DNA of 56,737 bases, taken from assembly GCA_009731375.1 (NCBI GenBank), contig BJOX01000279.1:170426-227162 (forward strand), in the 5' to 3' direction. Position numbers and translations under genes: made by a program. Shown here in pieces: positions 40,073-52,640 of this stretch; within the stretch, counting starts at the first letter, position 1; each line of letters opens with the position of its first letter. The DNA comes from Paulinella micropora. Taxonomy: Eukaryota; Cercozoa; Imbricatea; Euglyphida. Below the pieces are notes generated by a model that saw nothing but the letters and a program-made list of their open reading frames with translations, did no database searches and was not told where the DNA came from.

Positions 40073-40310
40073 TGTAATGCCCCCAACGATAGCTCGTAAA
40101 AAGTTGGTAATACAACCAAACACAGTCCTCAAAAGATGAGAATTATGTCTCGTTATATTAGCTCAGTGAAGCCAAAAAGGAAAACAGCAACAGACCAGGA
40201 ATAAAATGGCATCAGGTCCAATCCGGACAAATAATACTGAAAAACAAGCCGGTGCACCTGTCACCAGGAAAAGATACTTTTTACCGGCTATCCGGGGGGT
40301 GATGCCTACA
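40073..40310 (-). repeat. E2 5' LTR
   Basis: 238 bp, TG...CA in both readings. On the plus strand it runs from tgtaatgcccccaacgatag to ggtgatgcctaca. It matches the split copy at 19313-19516 plus 29502-29550. GAGG follows at 40311. Confidence 0.85.
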
Positions 40311-40944
40311 GAGGGCATGTGAGCTGTGCTCACGACGTTAGTCACAGTTTTTGAGGCAAGTTGTTGTGGAGGGAAAAGGCAGCTGGTTTTATTATTAATA
40401 ATATTTTAGTGGTAGCTAATGTGTCTCAGCCGAATTGAAAATCATGTGAAGTAGTACGGCAAGTCAGAAACTTGAATCGTTGTATTAATATGGGGGAACT
40501 TGAAAAAGGAAGTTGACAGTAACGGATTGTAACGCTCCAAACGTTATTGTGGTATATAATAAAAACCACTGTAAATAGGTTGGTAGTAGGTTATGAAGAT
40601 CTTTCTAGGTTGGGTATTTGAGTAGTGGTATTTAATATTGTATAATTCCTCAGTAAGTTTATTATATAATAATATTATTATTAATCCACTGCCAATGTAG
40701 AAGGTATTAATATTATTAATATTAATGCTTAAAGAAAGATTGAAGGACGGCACGATCGTTCAGTCCCAGCCCCCTTAGCGTTTTCCACTAAACGACTTTT
40801 AATAACTGAAGAAGACCGTCTTGCTTTTCGTGGAGCTGAAAAGGAAGCATGTAAGTAGGCGAACATACGCGTGTGTTGCTTAGTCGGCAATAGAGTAGAT
40901 CTTTTCGGTCTCATACCGCCTTAGCATGTTCAAAAACTCCTAGG
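40311..40944. other. AT-rich intergenic sequence, no gene seen
   Basis: AT-rich flank beyond E2 with several tattattaat-type tracts near 40390 and 40660-40725. No feature is recognised. Confidence 0.5.
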
Positions 40945-41003
40945 CGACGATAGATAGATAGATGGGTAGATAGATAGATAGATAGATAGATAGACAGATG
41001 GAT

Positions 41004-41041
<38 letters not shown>

Positions 41042-41165
41042 ATAGATAGTATACAGACCTGGTTTTCCTAGGTTATTATCAATATATAGAACATAGTATG
41101 CTCACTGTCTCCTCCTCCTCCTCCTATTCTTCTTCCAACTCGTCATCCTGCATTTCTTGTCAGTC

Positions 41166-41231
<66 letters not shown>

Positions 41232-41360
41232 CCCCTCAGGGGGGGGGCTGCCAAAATAAGTGACATATGTACATATTTTTTGTTGTTCATTTTGTCTTCA
41301 TCTCGGTTGTTCGTTCGTTTGGTAGATAGATAGATAGATAGATAGATAGATATAGACAGA
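40945..41360. repeat. (GATA)n and (CT)n microsatellites
   Basis: GATA at 40945-41056, CT at 41170-41225, GATA at 41322-41352, with short unique segments between, including a G-run near 41240. Confidence 0.9.
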
Positions 41361-41396
41361 TAGACTTATCAAGGTGTGTTAAGGTGTGTTGTGTTC

Positions 41397-41397
41397 G

Positions 41398-41479
<82 letters not shown>

Positions 41480-41524
41480 CATCTATCCATCTATCCATCT
41501 ATCCATCCATCTATCCATCTATCC

Positions 41525-41589
<65 letters not shown>

Positions 41590-42100
41590 CCTACCTACCT
41601 ACCTACCTACCTACCTACCTACCTTACTACCTACCTACCTACCTATCTATATCTATCTCTATCTATCTCTATCTATCTATATCTATCTATATCTATCTAT
41701 ACCTATCTATACCTACCTACCTACCTACCTACCTACCCACCTACCTACCTACCTATCTACCTACCATACTACCTACCTATCTATCTATATCTATCTCTCT
41801 ACCTATCTCTACCTATCTCTACCTATCTTCACCTGTCTATACCTGTCTATACCTGTCTATCTCTATCTATCTCTATCTATCTCTATCCATCTCTATCCCC
41901 ATCTCTATCCCCATCTCTATCCATCTCTATCCATCTCTATCCATCTCCATCCATCTCCATCCATCTCCATCCATCCATCCATCCATCCATCCATCCATCC
42001 ATCCTTCCTTCCACATCCTTCCATCCATCCATCCATCCATCCATCCTTCCTTCCACATCCATCCATCCATCCATCCATCCATCCATCCATCCATCCATCC

Positions 42101-42175
<75 letters not shown>

Positions 42176-42262
42176 AATCTATCCATCCATCCATCCATCT
42201 ATCTACCTATCTATCTGTCTACCTATCTATCTTTCTACCTATCTTTTAATCTATCTATCTAC
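41397..42262. repeat. (CTAT)n/(CTAC)n/(CATC)n microsatellite
   Basis: About 870 bp of CTAT, CTAC and CATC blocks in alternation. Three overlapping long frames here are repeat translations only. Confidence 0.95.
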
Positions 42263-42870
42263 CTGTTGGGTCATAGCGTCGAATCGATTTTCCGCATCTC
42301 GATAACGCACGTTCACCGTCTTATCCTAAGGAATCGTGCAAAAAAATCGCCCAGCACAAATTATCCAGTAAGAACGGTACATTTGTTATTCAAACTTGTG
42401 AAGACTTTCGGCCAGCCGGTAATTACGGTACATTTGTTGCCCACAAATAAAAGTTTAGCCCAAAATTCCACGTATTTACGGCCAAAAGGTAAGGTGGCCG
42501 AAATTTTCCACCCGACCTTAGGTACATGAACAGACAAAACAAAATTGACGACGATGAAGACAGAATGAGACAGCAAAACATTGACGGCACTTGCGTAGGA
42601 GGTATGTAGCCAGGTGGAGGTAGGTAGATGGACAGACACTCAAGGAGATAGCTGCATAGCTCTAGGTAGATGGACCCATAGGTAGGTACATAATTATAGA
42701 TAGAGATCGGTAGATAGACTGTTATAGGTAACGAGGGATAGACAGATATATATATAGGTAAGTAGATAGGTACGTAGGTAGGTAGCTAAATGAAGAGACC
42801 GAGAGGGGGAACGGGGGGGGCGGGGAGGTAGCATGTGACAGAAAGACACACACATACTCGTACATATTAC
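42263..42870. other. Non-microsatellite intergenic sequence, no gene seen
   Basis: It contains two copies of gtacatttgtt about 60 bp apart (42376 and 42430) and GGTA/GATA-rich sequence from 42600. No coding or RNA feature is recognised. Confidence 0.5.
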
Positions 42871-42879
42871 ATTTATATA

Positions 42880-43440
<561 letters not shown>

Positions 43441-43457
43441 GATAGATAGATAGATAG

Positions 43458-43496
<39 letters not shown>

Positions 43497-43628
43497 GGAT
43501 AGATAGATGGATAGATAGATAGACAGATAGATAGATAGATAGATAGGTAGGTAGGTAGGTAGGTAGATAGATAGATAGATAGATAGGAAGGTAGGAAGGT
43601 AGGTAGGTAGATAGGTAGATAGATAGAC

Positions 43629-43682
<54 letters not shown>
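43441..43682. repeat. (GATA)n with GGTA blocks
   Basis: GATA repeat with two GGTA-rich blocks near 43546 and 43588, followed by ~140 bp of unique sequence to 43820. Confidence 0.95.
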
Positions 43683-43820
43683 CTGAGCACGTTCTTTGAC
43701 AGCCTTTTCTATGCCCTTTCAAATTATGGCCTTTCAAATGACCTGTTGGATGATTATCGAGGCCAATACAAACTTTGGCGCGTTCTATACCACCCAGATT
43801 TCCCTGTGTCTGGGTTAATT

Positions 43821-44304
43821 TCTGGGTTTGCTTGCCTGAAAAGCCTGGCCTGTGGTGCCACTTGACCTAGAAATTGACCCAGAAACGGTCAATTTCTGGG
43901 TTTGCTTCCCTGAAAAGGCTGGCCTGTGGTGCCACTTGACCCAGAAGTCGACCAGAAACCGGAAATCTGGTGGTGTAGAATGACTAAGGATGTCCAAGTA
44001 TTCTGGCCACCCTACTTTCCGGCCACTTTGACTGTGGCCCCTCGTTTTTCACCGCAAAAATGACTGTCTATGAAAGTTGGGACATGAGTAAAAAAGATAA
44101 AGTTCCTCAGCGAAAATGCCCCGCTTTTCGCGGGTGGCCGAAGCTTGTTTTGAGGGTTTTGAACAAATGACCGCTTCTTGCGACCAATTTGTTGGTGGCC
44201 GGAATACTTAGACATCCCAAAGAAGGCCACAGTTGGCTGATTTACTCGCTTGCATATCCCCGGAAATTCGTAAAACGAAAGACGGACAGATAAGCAGACA
44301 GACA

Positions 44305-44340
<36 letters not shown>

Positions 44341-44349
44341 CAGACAGAC

Positions 44350-44395
<46 letters not shown>

Positions 44396-44441
44396 CAGAC
44401 AGACAGAGACAGACAGACAGACAGACAGACAAACACAGGCG

Positions 44442-44489
<48 letters not shown>

Positions 44490-44515
44490 GCAGCAGCAAC
44501 AACAACAACAATAAT
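43821..44515 (+). repeat. ~695-bp tandem duplication, unit 1
   Basis: Unique-looking sequence from tctgggtttgcttgcctg to cgtaaaacgaaag, then CAGA repeat (about 44285-44430) and CAA repeat (44435-44512). Inside is a ~74-bp subrepeat (tctgggtttgctt...ccacttgacc, twice). There is no coding signal. Confidence 0.9.
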
Positions 44516-44996
44516 TCTGGGTTTGCTTGCCTGAAAAGCCTGGCCTGCGGTGCCACTTGACCTAGAAATTGACCCAGAAACGGTCAATTTCTGGGTTTGC
44601 TTCCCTGAAAAGGCTGGCCTGTGGTGCCACTTGACCCAGAAGTCGACCAGAAACCGGGAAATCTGGTGGTGTAGAATGACTAAGGATGTCCAAGTATTCT
44701 GGCCACCCTACTTTCCGGCCACTTTGACTGTGGCCCCTCGTTTTTCACCGCAAAAATGACTGTCTATGAAAGTTGGGACATGAGTAAAAAAGATAAAGTT
44801 CCTCAGCGAAAATGCCCCGCTTTTCGCGGGTGGCCGAAGCTTGTTTTGAGGGTTTTGAACAAATGACCGCTTCTTGCGACCAATTTGTTGGTGGCCGGAA
44901 TACTTAGACATCCCAAAGAAGGCCACAGTTGGCTGATTTACTCGCTTGCATATCCCCGGAAATTCGTAAAACGAAAGACGGACAGATAAGCAGACA

Positions 44997-45032
<36 letters not shown>

Positions 45033-45041
45033 CAGACAGAC

Positions 45042-45084
<43 letters not shown>

Positions 45085-45113
45085 CAGGCGACAACAACAA
45101 CAACAACAACAAT

Positions 45114-45156
<43 letters not shown>

Positions 45157-45310
45157 GCAACAACAACAACAACAACAACAGCAGCAGCAACAACAACAAC
45201 AATAACAACAGCAACAGCAACAGCAACAACAAGAACAACAGCAACAGCAACAGCAACAGCAACAACAACAACAACAGCAGCAGCAGCAGCAACAACAACA
45301 ACAACAACAA
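44516..45310 (+). repeat. ~695-bp tandem duplication, unit 2
   Basis: Nearly identical to unit 1 over the unique part (a single G insertion near 44657 and few changes). The CAGA tract is shorter and the CAA tract much longer (about 45090-45310) than in unit 1, so the microsatellites changed length after duplication. Confidence 0.9.
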
Positions 45311-45403
45311 AATGCATACATACGTACATACATACATACATACATATATTTATATATATACATATATATATGTATGTATGTATGTATGTATACATACATA
45401 CAT

Positions 45404-45467
<64 letters not shown>

Positions 45468-45517
45468 GAGAGAAAAAAAATGCGGCGAATTTCCACGACA
45501 TCACCGCAAATATAACA

Positions 45518-45548
<31 letters not shown>

Positions 45549-45668
45549 CACACATACATACATACATACATACATACATACATACATACATACATACATG
45601 ACATGACATGACATACATACATACATAAAAATCGGCCCTTCAACTATGTACATATATACTCTGCAAGT
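45311..45668. repeat. (CATA)n, (TA)n and (GA)n microsatellites
   Basis: CATA and TA/GA blocks with a short unique segment (45480-45515). Confidence 0.9.
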
Positions 45669-45925
45669 ATGTTATGTTATGTTATGTTATGTTATGTTAT
45701 GTTATGTTATGTTATGTTACGTTACGTTACGTTACGTTACGTTACGTTATGTTGCGTTATGTTATGTTATGTTATGTTATGTTATGTTACGTTACGTTAC
45801 GTTACGTTGCGTTATGTTGCGTTATGTTATCTTATGTTATGTTATGTTATGTTATGTTATGTTATGTTATGCTATGCTATGCTATGCTATGTGATGTTAT
45901 GTTATGTTATGTTATGTTATGTATT
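45669..45925. repeat. (TTATG)n pentanucleotide with TTACG variants
   Basis: Pentanucleotide array in which blocks of TTATG alternate with blocks of TTACG and TTGCG. A related array in reverse orientation lies at 48460-48560. Confidence 0.95.
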
Positions 45926-46156
45926 AATGTATGTATGTATGTATGTATGTATGTATGTATGTGTGTATGTATGTATGTATGTGTGTATGTATGTATGTAT
46001 ATTATATATACATATATGTATGGATGTATGTACGTATGTATGTATGTATGTATCTATTTATATATGTCTGTATGTGTGTATGTATGTACGTATATATGTT
46101 TTACCTTTTTCTTCACTTGGTTGTCGGATTCGTCCATCGACACGTAATACCCTACC

Positions 46157-46206
<50 letters not shown>

Positions 46207-46229
46207 AATAGATCGTTTACGATTGCTCA

Positions 46230-46267
<38 letters not shown>

Positions 46268-46268
46268 A

Positions 46269-46352
<84 letters not shown>

Positions 46353-46393
46353 GTTGATGGCCCAGCTTTCACCGCGTCGCTACATCAATCGTC

Positions 46394-46460
<67 letters not shown>

Positions 46461-46560
46461 TGATATGACAATGTGGAGAACGATGAGAAATCGAGTGATG
46501 TATGTATAATATATTATATGATGTATATATGATTTATGATATATGATATATGATATATGA
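45926..46560. repeat. (TATG)n, (TA)n, (CTAT)n and (GATA)n microsatellites
   Basis: TATG to 46100, unique ~60 bp, TA at 46160-46202, CTAT at 46232-46351, a 40-bp unique spacer, GATA at 46394-46460, then TATGA-type repeat. CTAT followed by GATA makes a long inverted repeat across the spacer. Confidence 0.9.
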
Positions 46561-46573
46561 TATATGATATACA

Positions 46574-46607
<34 letters not shown>

Positions 46608-46616
46608 CATACATAT

Positions 46617-46649
<33 letters not shown>

Positions 46650-46858
46650 TATGTATATATATGTGGAGACCATTGCGATGAACAAATGGCTGGTTTTGCA
46701 TACATACATACATACATACATACAAACATACATACATACATACATACATACATACACACATACATACATACACACATACATACACACATACATACATACA
46801 TACATACATGCATACATACATGCATGCATGCATATGCATACATACATACATACATACA

Positions 46859-46889
<31 letters not shown>

Positions 46890-46928
46890 CACACATACAC
46901 ACATACATACATTTTGAATTCCGTCAGT

Positions 46929-47002
<74 letters not shown>

Positions 47003-47081
47003 GCATTCCTTCATTCGTTCGACCCCCCNNNNNNNNNNACCCCCCCAACACACACACACACACGCCACACGCGCGCGCACA
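46561..47081. repeat. (CATA)n and (CT)n microsatellites with a gap
   Basis: CATA repeat at 46567-46915, CT at 46930-47000, a 10-N gap (47029-47038) and a CA/CG stretch. Confidence 0.9.
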
Positions 47082-47235
47082 AACAACCTTCTTTTTCTTT
47101 CTTCCTATATCTCCTGTCTTGAGTGACCCGCGTCGAAAACGAGCTGTTTGACCTCACAAACAACCTTCTTTTTCTTTCTTCCTATCTCTCCTATAGAGTG
47201 ACCTGCGTCGAAAACGAGCTGTTTGACCTCTTCTG
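47082..47235 (+). repeat. ~75-bp tandem duplication
   Basis: Two copies of a segment from caaacaaccttctttttc to cgaaaacgagctgtttgacc (about 47080-47153 and 47157-47230) differing at a few sites. Confidence 0.8.
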
Positions 47236-47252
47236 CATACGCTTTGCTCTTT

Positions 47253-47336
47253 TCGGAAATAGGAACCACTATCACCTGACATGGTAAAGCATATAGTATG
47301 TATGCATGCATGTATGTACGTATATGTATGTATATA

Positions 47337-47367
<31 letters not shown>

Positions 47368-47897
47368 ATGTGTGTGTGTATGTATGTATGTATGTATGTA
47401 TGTATGTGTGTATGTGTGTATGTATGTATGTATGTATGTATGTGTGTATGTGTGTATGTGTGTGTGTATGTATGTATGTATGTATGTATGTGTATGTATG
47501 TATGTATGTATGTATGTTCGGAACCACTATCACCTGTCATGGTAAGCAGATAGTATGTATGCATGCATGTATGTATGTATGTATGTATATGCATGTATGT
47601 ATGTAAGTATGTATGTATGTATTTATGTATGTATGCATGTATGTATGTATGTATGTGTGTGTGTGTATGTATGTATGTATGTATGTATGTATGTATGTAT
47701 GTTCGGAACCACTATCACCTGTCATGGTAAGCAGATACTATGTATGCATGCATGTATGTACGTATATGTATGTATGTATGTATGCATGTATGTATGTATG
47801 TGTGTATGTATGTCTGTATGTATGTATGTATGTATGTTCGGAACCACTATCACCTGACATGGTAAACAGATAGTATGTATGCATGCATGTATGTACG

Positions 47898-47929
<32 letters not shown>

Positions 47930-48023
47930 TGTATGTATGTGTGTGTGTGTATGTATGTATGTATGTATGTATGTGTGTACGTGTGTATGTATGTATGTAT
48001 GTATGTATGTATGTATGTATGTA

Positions 48024-48054
<31 letters not shown>

Positions 48055-48400
48055 ATGTATGTTCGGAACCACTATCACCTGTCATGGTAAGCATGTAGTA
48101 TGTATGTATGCATGTATGTACGTATATGTATGTATGTATGTATGTATGTATCTATGTATGTATGCATGTATGTATGTATGTATGTATGTATGTATGTATG
48201 TGTGTATGTATGCATGTATGCATGTATGTATGTATGTATGTATGTATGTATGTATGTCGGAACCACCATCACCTGGCATGGAGAGCATGCAGTATGTATG
48301 TATGTATGTATGTATGTATGTATGCATGCATGCATGCATGTGTGTGTATGTATGTATGTATGTATGTATGCATGATGTATGTATGTATGTGTATATACAT
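47253..48400 (+). repeat. Second island array in TATG microsatellite
   Basis: Six copies of an island resembling cggaaccactatcacctgtc-atggtaagcagatagtatg start near 47262, 47517, 47701, 47836, 48061 and 48256. Each leads into a shared tatgcatgcatgtatg segment and then TATG repeat of varying length. The last copy is the most diverged. The layout is like 8437-10745 with unrelated island sequence. Confidence 0.85.
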
Positions 48401-48459
48401 ATGTGAATATGAATTACCTGGCGGGGAGAGATCCAGAAGGGCCTGCATACATACATACA

Positions 48460-48626
48460 AAACATAACATAACATAATAATATAATATAACATAATATCA
48501 TATAACATGACATAACATGGCATACCATGAAATAACGTAACGTAACATAACGTAACATAGCATAGCCCCCCCCACCCCACCCCCCCCTCTCTCTCTTTCT
48601 CTCTCTCTACACACACACACACAGAC
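48460..48626. repeat. (AACAT)n-type pentanucleotide, C-run and CT/CA repeats
   Basis: Degenerate AACAT/AACGT array, the complement of the 45669 array, then C-rich, CT and CA tracts. Confidence 0.85.
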
Positions 48627-48662
48627 CATTTCCCTGCTGTATATTCCATAAGAACGGTCATC

Positions 48663-48698
<36 letters not shown>

Positions 48699-48800
48699 NN
48701 NNNNNNNNGAGAGAGAGAGAGACCATTTCCCTGCTGTATGTTCCATAAGAACTGCCAGCTGTCGTTCCACTGAACCTACCCACCATACATTTACACGCCG
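48627..48800 (+). repeat. Short dispersed repeat (family C), direct duplicate around a gap
   Basis: accatttccctgctgtat, then g/a-ttccataagaac, occurs at 48627-48659 and 48722-48753, separated by CT repeat, a 10-N gap (48699-48708) and GA repeat. The second copy continues with ccagctgtcgttccactgaa, which recurs at about 54272 with few changes. Confidence 0.65.
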
Positions 48801-48841
48801 TGATGATGATGATGATGATGATGATGATAATGATGATAATG

Positions 48842-48917
<76 letters not shown>

Positions 48918-49009
48918 TAATAACAATCACAAAAACAATCACAAAAACAATCACAAAAACAATAACAAGAACAATAACAAGAACAATAATAAGAACAGTA
49001 ATAATAACA

Positions 49010-49069
<60 letters not shown>

Positions 49070-49139
49070 GTAATAATAATAATAATAATAATAATAGTAA
49101 TAATAATAATAATGGTAAATAATAATAATAATAATAATA

Positions 49140-49180
<41 letters not shown>

Positions 49181-49232
49181 AACAAAAACAAAAACAATAA
49201 CAATAACAGTAATAATAACAGTAATAATAACA

Positions 49233-49285
<53 letters not shown>
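48801..49285. repeat. (GAT)n and (AAT)n trinucleotide repeat
   Basis: GAT to about 48845, then AAT with AAC and AGT variants up to the end of SINE copy B1, for which it forms the tail (ATT on the minus strand). Confidence 0.95.
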
Positions 49286-49286
<1 letters not shown>

Positions 49287-49481
49287 GTGCTTCTCTGTCA
49301 ATGGCTGATGCATTTCTGCACATGTGCCTCCATCGTCTCACCCGTGAGGGGAGTACGAAGAATTGACGATAGGCTCTAATGGCACCCCCGCACGGGCAGT
49401 TCCAACACTTCCAGACGGACCGGTATGTTCAATGAAAATACTGGTGGCACCGACGGGAATCGAACTGGCGACAGGGCCCAG
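49286..49481 (-). mobile_element. tRNA-derived SINE family B, copy B1 (5' truncated)
   Basis: Read on the minus strand it begins inside the tRNA-like head (gggccctgtcgccagttcgattcccg, box B at about 49457-49466) and runs through the family body to gagaagcact and an ATT tail. The box A part present in B2 is missing, consistent with 5' truncation during retroposition. Confidence 0.75.
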
Positions 49482-49482
49482 A

Positions 49483-49534
<52 letters not shown>

Positions 49535-49540
49535 GTAATA

Positions 49541-49582
<42 letters not shown>

Positions 49583-49604
49583 ATGGTAATAGTAATAGGA
49601 ATAG

Positions 49605-49636
<32 letters not shown>

Positions 49637-49690
49637 CTACTACTAATAATAATAATAATAATAATGATAATAATAATAATAGTAATAATG

Positions 49691-49722
<32 letters not shown>
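49482..49722. repeat. (AAT)n and (AGT)n microsatellite
   Basis: AAT, then AGT (about 49540-49582), then mixed AAT between SINE copies B1 and A5. Confidence 0.95.
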
Positions 49723-49725
<3 letters not shown>

Positions 49726-50230
49726 ATATCTGAGGCGTACTGATGCAGCTAATGGCATATCCTCAACGGACATAAGCCTCCAATACCCTTGTTCGAGGTC
49801 CTCCACCCCCCCGTGTCAGTCTCTCGCCTGATGATCGGGGCCACCGATGGAGCTCCTGAGGGCAAGACTGCACTAAGCCGAGGTTATTCCGCAGTCCCAG
49901 CAACCTCTTGCAAGACGTCACCGAATGTGCAAGTGCATACACCAAGCGCGGTTGCTAGAGCTGCCTCGAAACCCCACCCATAACAATCTGGTGTCTGCTG
50001 GGTCCTGGGCTATCAACCAGCATATGCGGAGTTTAAGATCTTTTACGCGCGCAACGACCCTCCTCCCCAGCATCTACCACCAAAGGGTTATGAGTTGGCG
50101 TCACAGTTTAACGCCTTGAGGCCATTGGGCTGGAACTCTGTTTAGCAAGTGTGACTAGGTTTTTTCATCGGGATTTCCCTCAAATATGTCACAGTCAACA
50201 CTCCAAGGCAGATTTACTATATCTGAGGCG
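49723..50230 (+). mobile_element. SINE-like repeat family A, copy A5 with linker
   Basis: Core 49723-50132 is almost identical to A1. The linker 50133-50214 matches 1902-1983 and is followed by tactatatctgaggcg, the first bases of a second unit, before AAT repeat begins. It looks like a dimer cut after ~16 bp of its second monomer. Confidence 0.65.
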
Positions 50231-50257
50231 AATAATAATAATAATAATGATAATAAT

Positions 50258-50347
<90 letters not shown>

Positions 50348-50381
50348 GATGATGATGATGATAATGATGATGATGATGATG

Positions 50382-50417
<36 letters not shown>

Positions 50418-50452
50418 TATTAGTAGTAATAATAATAATAATAATACAATAA

Positions 50453-50502
<50 letters not shown>

Positions 50503-50560
50503 TACTACTACTACCACTACTACTACTACTACTACTACTAATACTACTAATAATAACTAG
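50231..50560. repeat. (AAT)n, (GAT)n and (ACT)n microsatellite
   Basis: AAT with GAT near 50340-50385 and ACT near 50505-50550. Confidence 0.95.
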
Positions 50561-50659
50561 GGGCTGCGCCAACACCTGAAAGGATGGTTTACCGGTGCGA
50601 TTCGCGCACCAAACCCCGCCAGCCCCACTTCTTATCACTTTTTGGAGGGCCCCCGGACT

Positions 50660-50730
<71 letters not shown>

Positions 50731-50754
50731 CCGCCCCCNNNNNNNNNNACAAAA
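50561..50754. other. Short unique segment, ~70-bp C-run and gap
   Basis: Unique sequence (50561-50660) includes a small inverted motif, ggtgcgattcgcgcacc. A near-pure C-run (50661-50738) leads into a 10-N gap. Confidence 0.7.
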
Positions 50755-51190
50755 ACCTCAATTTTCAGGTGTGGGTGCCACCCGCGACCAGAACGGGTAC
50801 GTACAATCGCAGGGCTCCTTTCCCTTCGACAGGGTACGTTCAAATTGCCGGAGGTGCCGCAAAGGGCGCCTGGTGGCAAAAAACCTCAATTTTCAGGTGT
50901 GGGTGCCACCCGCGACCAGAACGGGTACGTACAATCACAGGGCTGGGGTTCTCGGGGGCAGAGCCCCCAGGGTCCTTTTCCCTTCGACAGGGTACGTTGG
51001 ATTGCCGGAGGTGCCGCAAAGGGCGCCTGGTGCCAAAAAAACCTCAATTTTCAGATGTGGGTGCCACCCCCGACCAGAACGGGTACGTACAATCACAGGG
51101 CTGGGGTTCCCGGGGGGAGGGCTTCCCGGCCCCCCCCCTGCCCCGTCGACAGGGTACGTTCCATTGCCGGAGGCACCGGCAAGTACTGCC
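50755..51190 (+). repeat. GC-rich tandem repeat family E
   Basis: Three units with anchor acctcaattttcag-gtgtgggtgccaccc at about 50755, 50884 and 51040, inverted relative to 641-1253. It joins family D at about 51190, as on the left of the window. Confidence 0.75.
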
Positions 51191-51725
51191 AAAAAACAAG
51201 GAAATCTGGCATTCAGGACACTCCCCTAACGCAAATTTTCCCGTGAATTCCAAAAAATTATACCAGCATCAAGATCGAATCTGGGGCTAACCACCCTGCC
51301 AATATGAGCTCCCAACTCCTCCTGGCTCCCACAAACCATGATTTATTCCGATGGGGGTGCAAAAAAAGGCCAAAAAAACAAGGAATTTTGGCATTCAGGA
51401 CACTCCTAACGCAAATATTTGCATGAATTCCAAAGAAATCATATCAGCATCAACATCGAGTCTGGGGCTAGCCACCCTGTCAATATGAGCTCCCAACTCC
51501 TCCTCGTTCCCACAAACCATGATTTATTCCGATGGGAGGTGCAAAAAAAGGCCCAAAAAACAAGGAATTTAGGCATTCAGGACACTGCCCTAACGCAAAT
51601 ATTTGCGTGAATTCCAAAAAAATTATACCAGCATCAACATCGAGTCTGGGGCTAGCTACCCCGCCAATATGAGCTCCCAACTCCTCCTCGTTCCCACAAA
51701 CCATGATTTATTCCGACAGGGGTGC
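51191..51725 (+). repeat. ~180-bp tandem repeat family D
   Basis: Three units with the anchor accatgatttattccg at about 51336, 51517 and 51702, plus gcaaatatttgcgtgaattcc. It is the opposite orientation to 83-640. Confidence 0.8.
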
Positions 51726-52004
51726 CGAAATGGGGTGGGGTGGGGGGGTACACAATTTTCATTTCCCCCCCCCCCCCCAAACCCCCCCCCCCCCCCCCCC
51801 CACCTTTCNNNNNNNNNNNNNNNNNNNNNNNNNNNNNNNNNNNNNNNNNNNNNNNNNNNNNNNNNNNNNNNNNNNNNNNNNNNNNNNNNNNNNNNNNNNN
51901 NNNNNNNNNNNNNNNNNNNNNNNNNNNNNNNNNNNNNNNNNNNNNNNNNNNNNNNGGGGGGGGGGGGGGGGGGGCGGGCCCCCCTTTCCACAATCGACAG
52001 GGTA
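51726..52004. other. C-run, gap and G-run
   Basis: A C-rich tract to 51808, N at 51809-51955, then a G-run to 51980 and the start of the next family E block. Confidence 0.9.
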
Positions 52005-52640
52005 CGTTCAATTGCCGGAGGTAACCGGCCCCTTCTGGAACAACTCTTAGAGCCTTAGAGCATTCTCAGCCATTCATGTTGGTGCCGGCTAATTCGCGTG
52101 GGGTACGTACCATTGCCGGGCTGGGGTTCCCGGGGAAGGCCCCCCCGGACCCCCCTTTCCCCGTCGACAGGGTAGTTCAATTGCCGGAGGTACCAGCAGA
52201 GCGCAAGTGTAAGCTCTGGCGGCACAAAAACCTATAATCTCTGGTTTTTGCGCCACCCGGCACCAAAACTTGTGGATCTCCGAAGAGAGCTCACCGAGAG
52301 GTGTCGGATACACCCAACATCAGCTCAAACTCCCTCTGGTGTGCGCGAGCGGCTCCTGGTGGAGAAAAAACCAGAATTTTCTGGTTTTTACGCCACCCGA
52401 CACCAGAATTTTTTATATTTTTGAAGAGGGCTCATCAAGAAGCGTCAGATACACCAAATATCAGCTAAATCCCGGTGTGTGCAAACGGCGCCTGGTGGCA
52501 CAACGACCTCAACTTTCTGGTTTGTGTGCCACCCGCGACCAAAACAGGTACGTACAATTGCCGGGTTGTGGTTTCCGGGGAAGGCCCCCCCGGGCCCCCC
52601 CTGCCCCGTCGACAGAGTACGTTCGATTGCAGGAGGCACC
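52005..52640 (+). repeat. GC-rich repeat family E, second right-hand block
   Basis: The same blocks as 50755-51190, including two of the longer variants with gaagagagctcaccgag (52277) and gaagagggctcatcaag (52425), which correspond to the left block near 990 and 1115. Confidence 0.75.

Larger units (their letters stand above)
19313..40310 (-). mobile_element. E2: Ty3/gypsy-type LTR retrotransposon, carrying nested E1
   Basis: The minus-strand element reads 5' LTR (40310-40073), PBS, leader, gag, protease, RT-RNase H-integrase, PPT, then a 3' LTR split into 29550-29502 and 19516-19313 by insertion of E1. Removing E1 (9,975 bp) leaves an element of about 11 kb. GAGG directly abuts both outer ends (19309-19312 and 40311-40314), fitting a 4-bp target duplication. 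The LTR copies differ by about seven substitutions and a 4-bp indel over 238 bp. The order PR-RT-RH-IN identifies Ty3/gypsy. Several frame breaks and the split LTR imply it is no longer autonomous. The 3' internal part is obscured by a 673-N gap and a SINE-like insertion. Confidence 0.85.
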
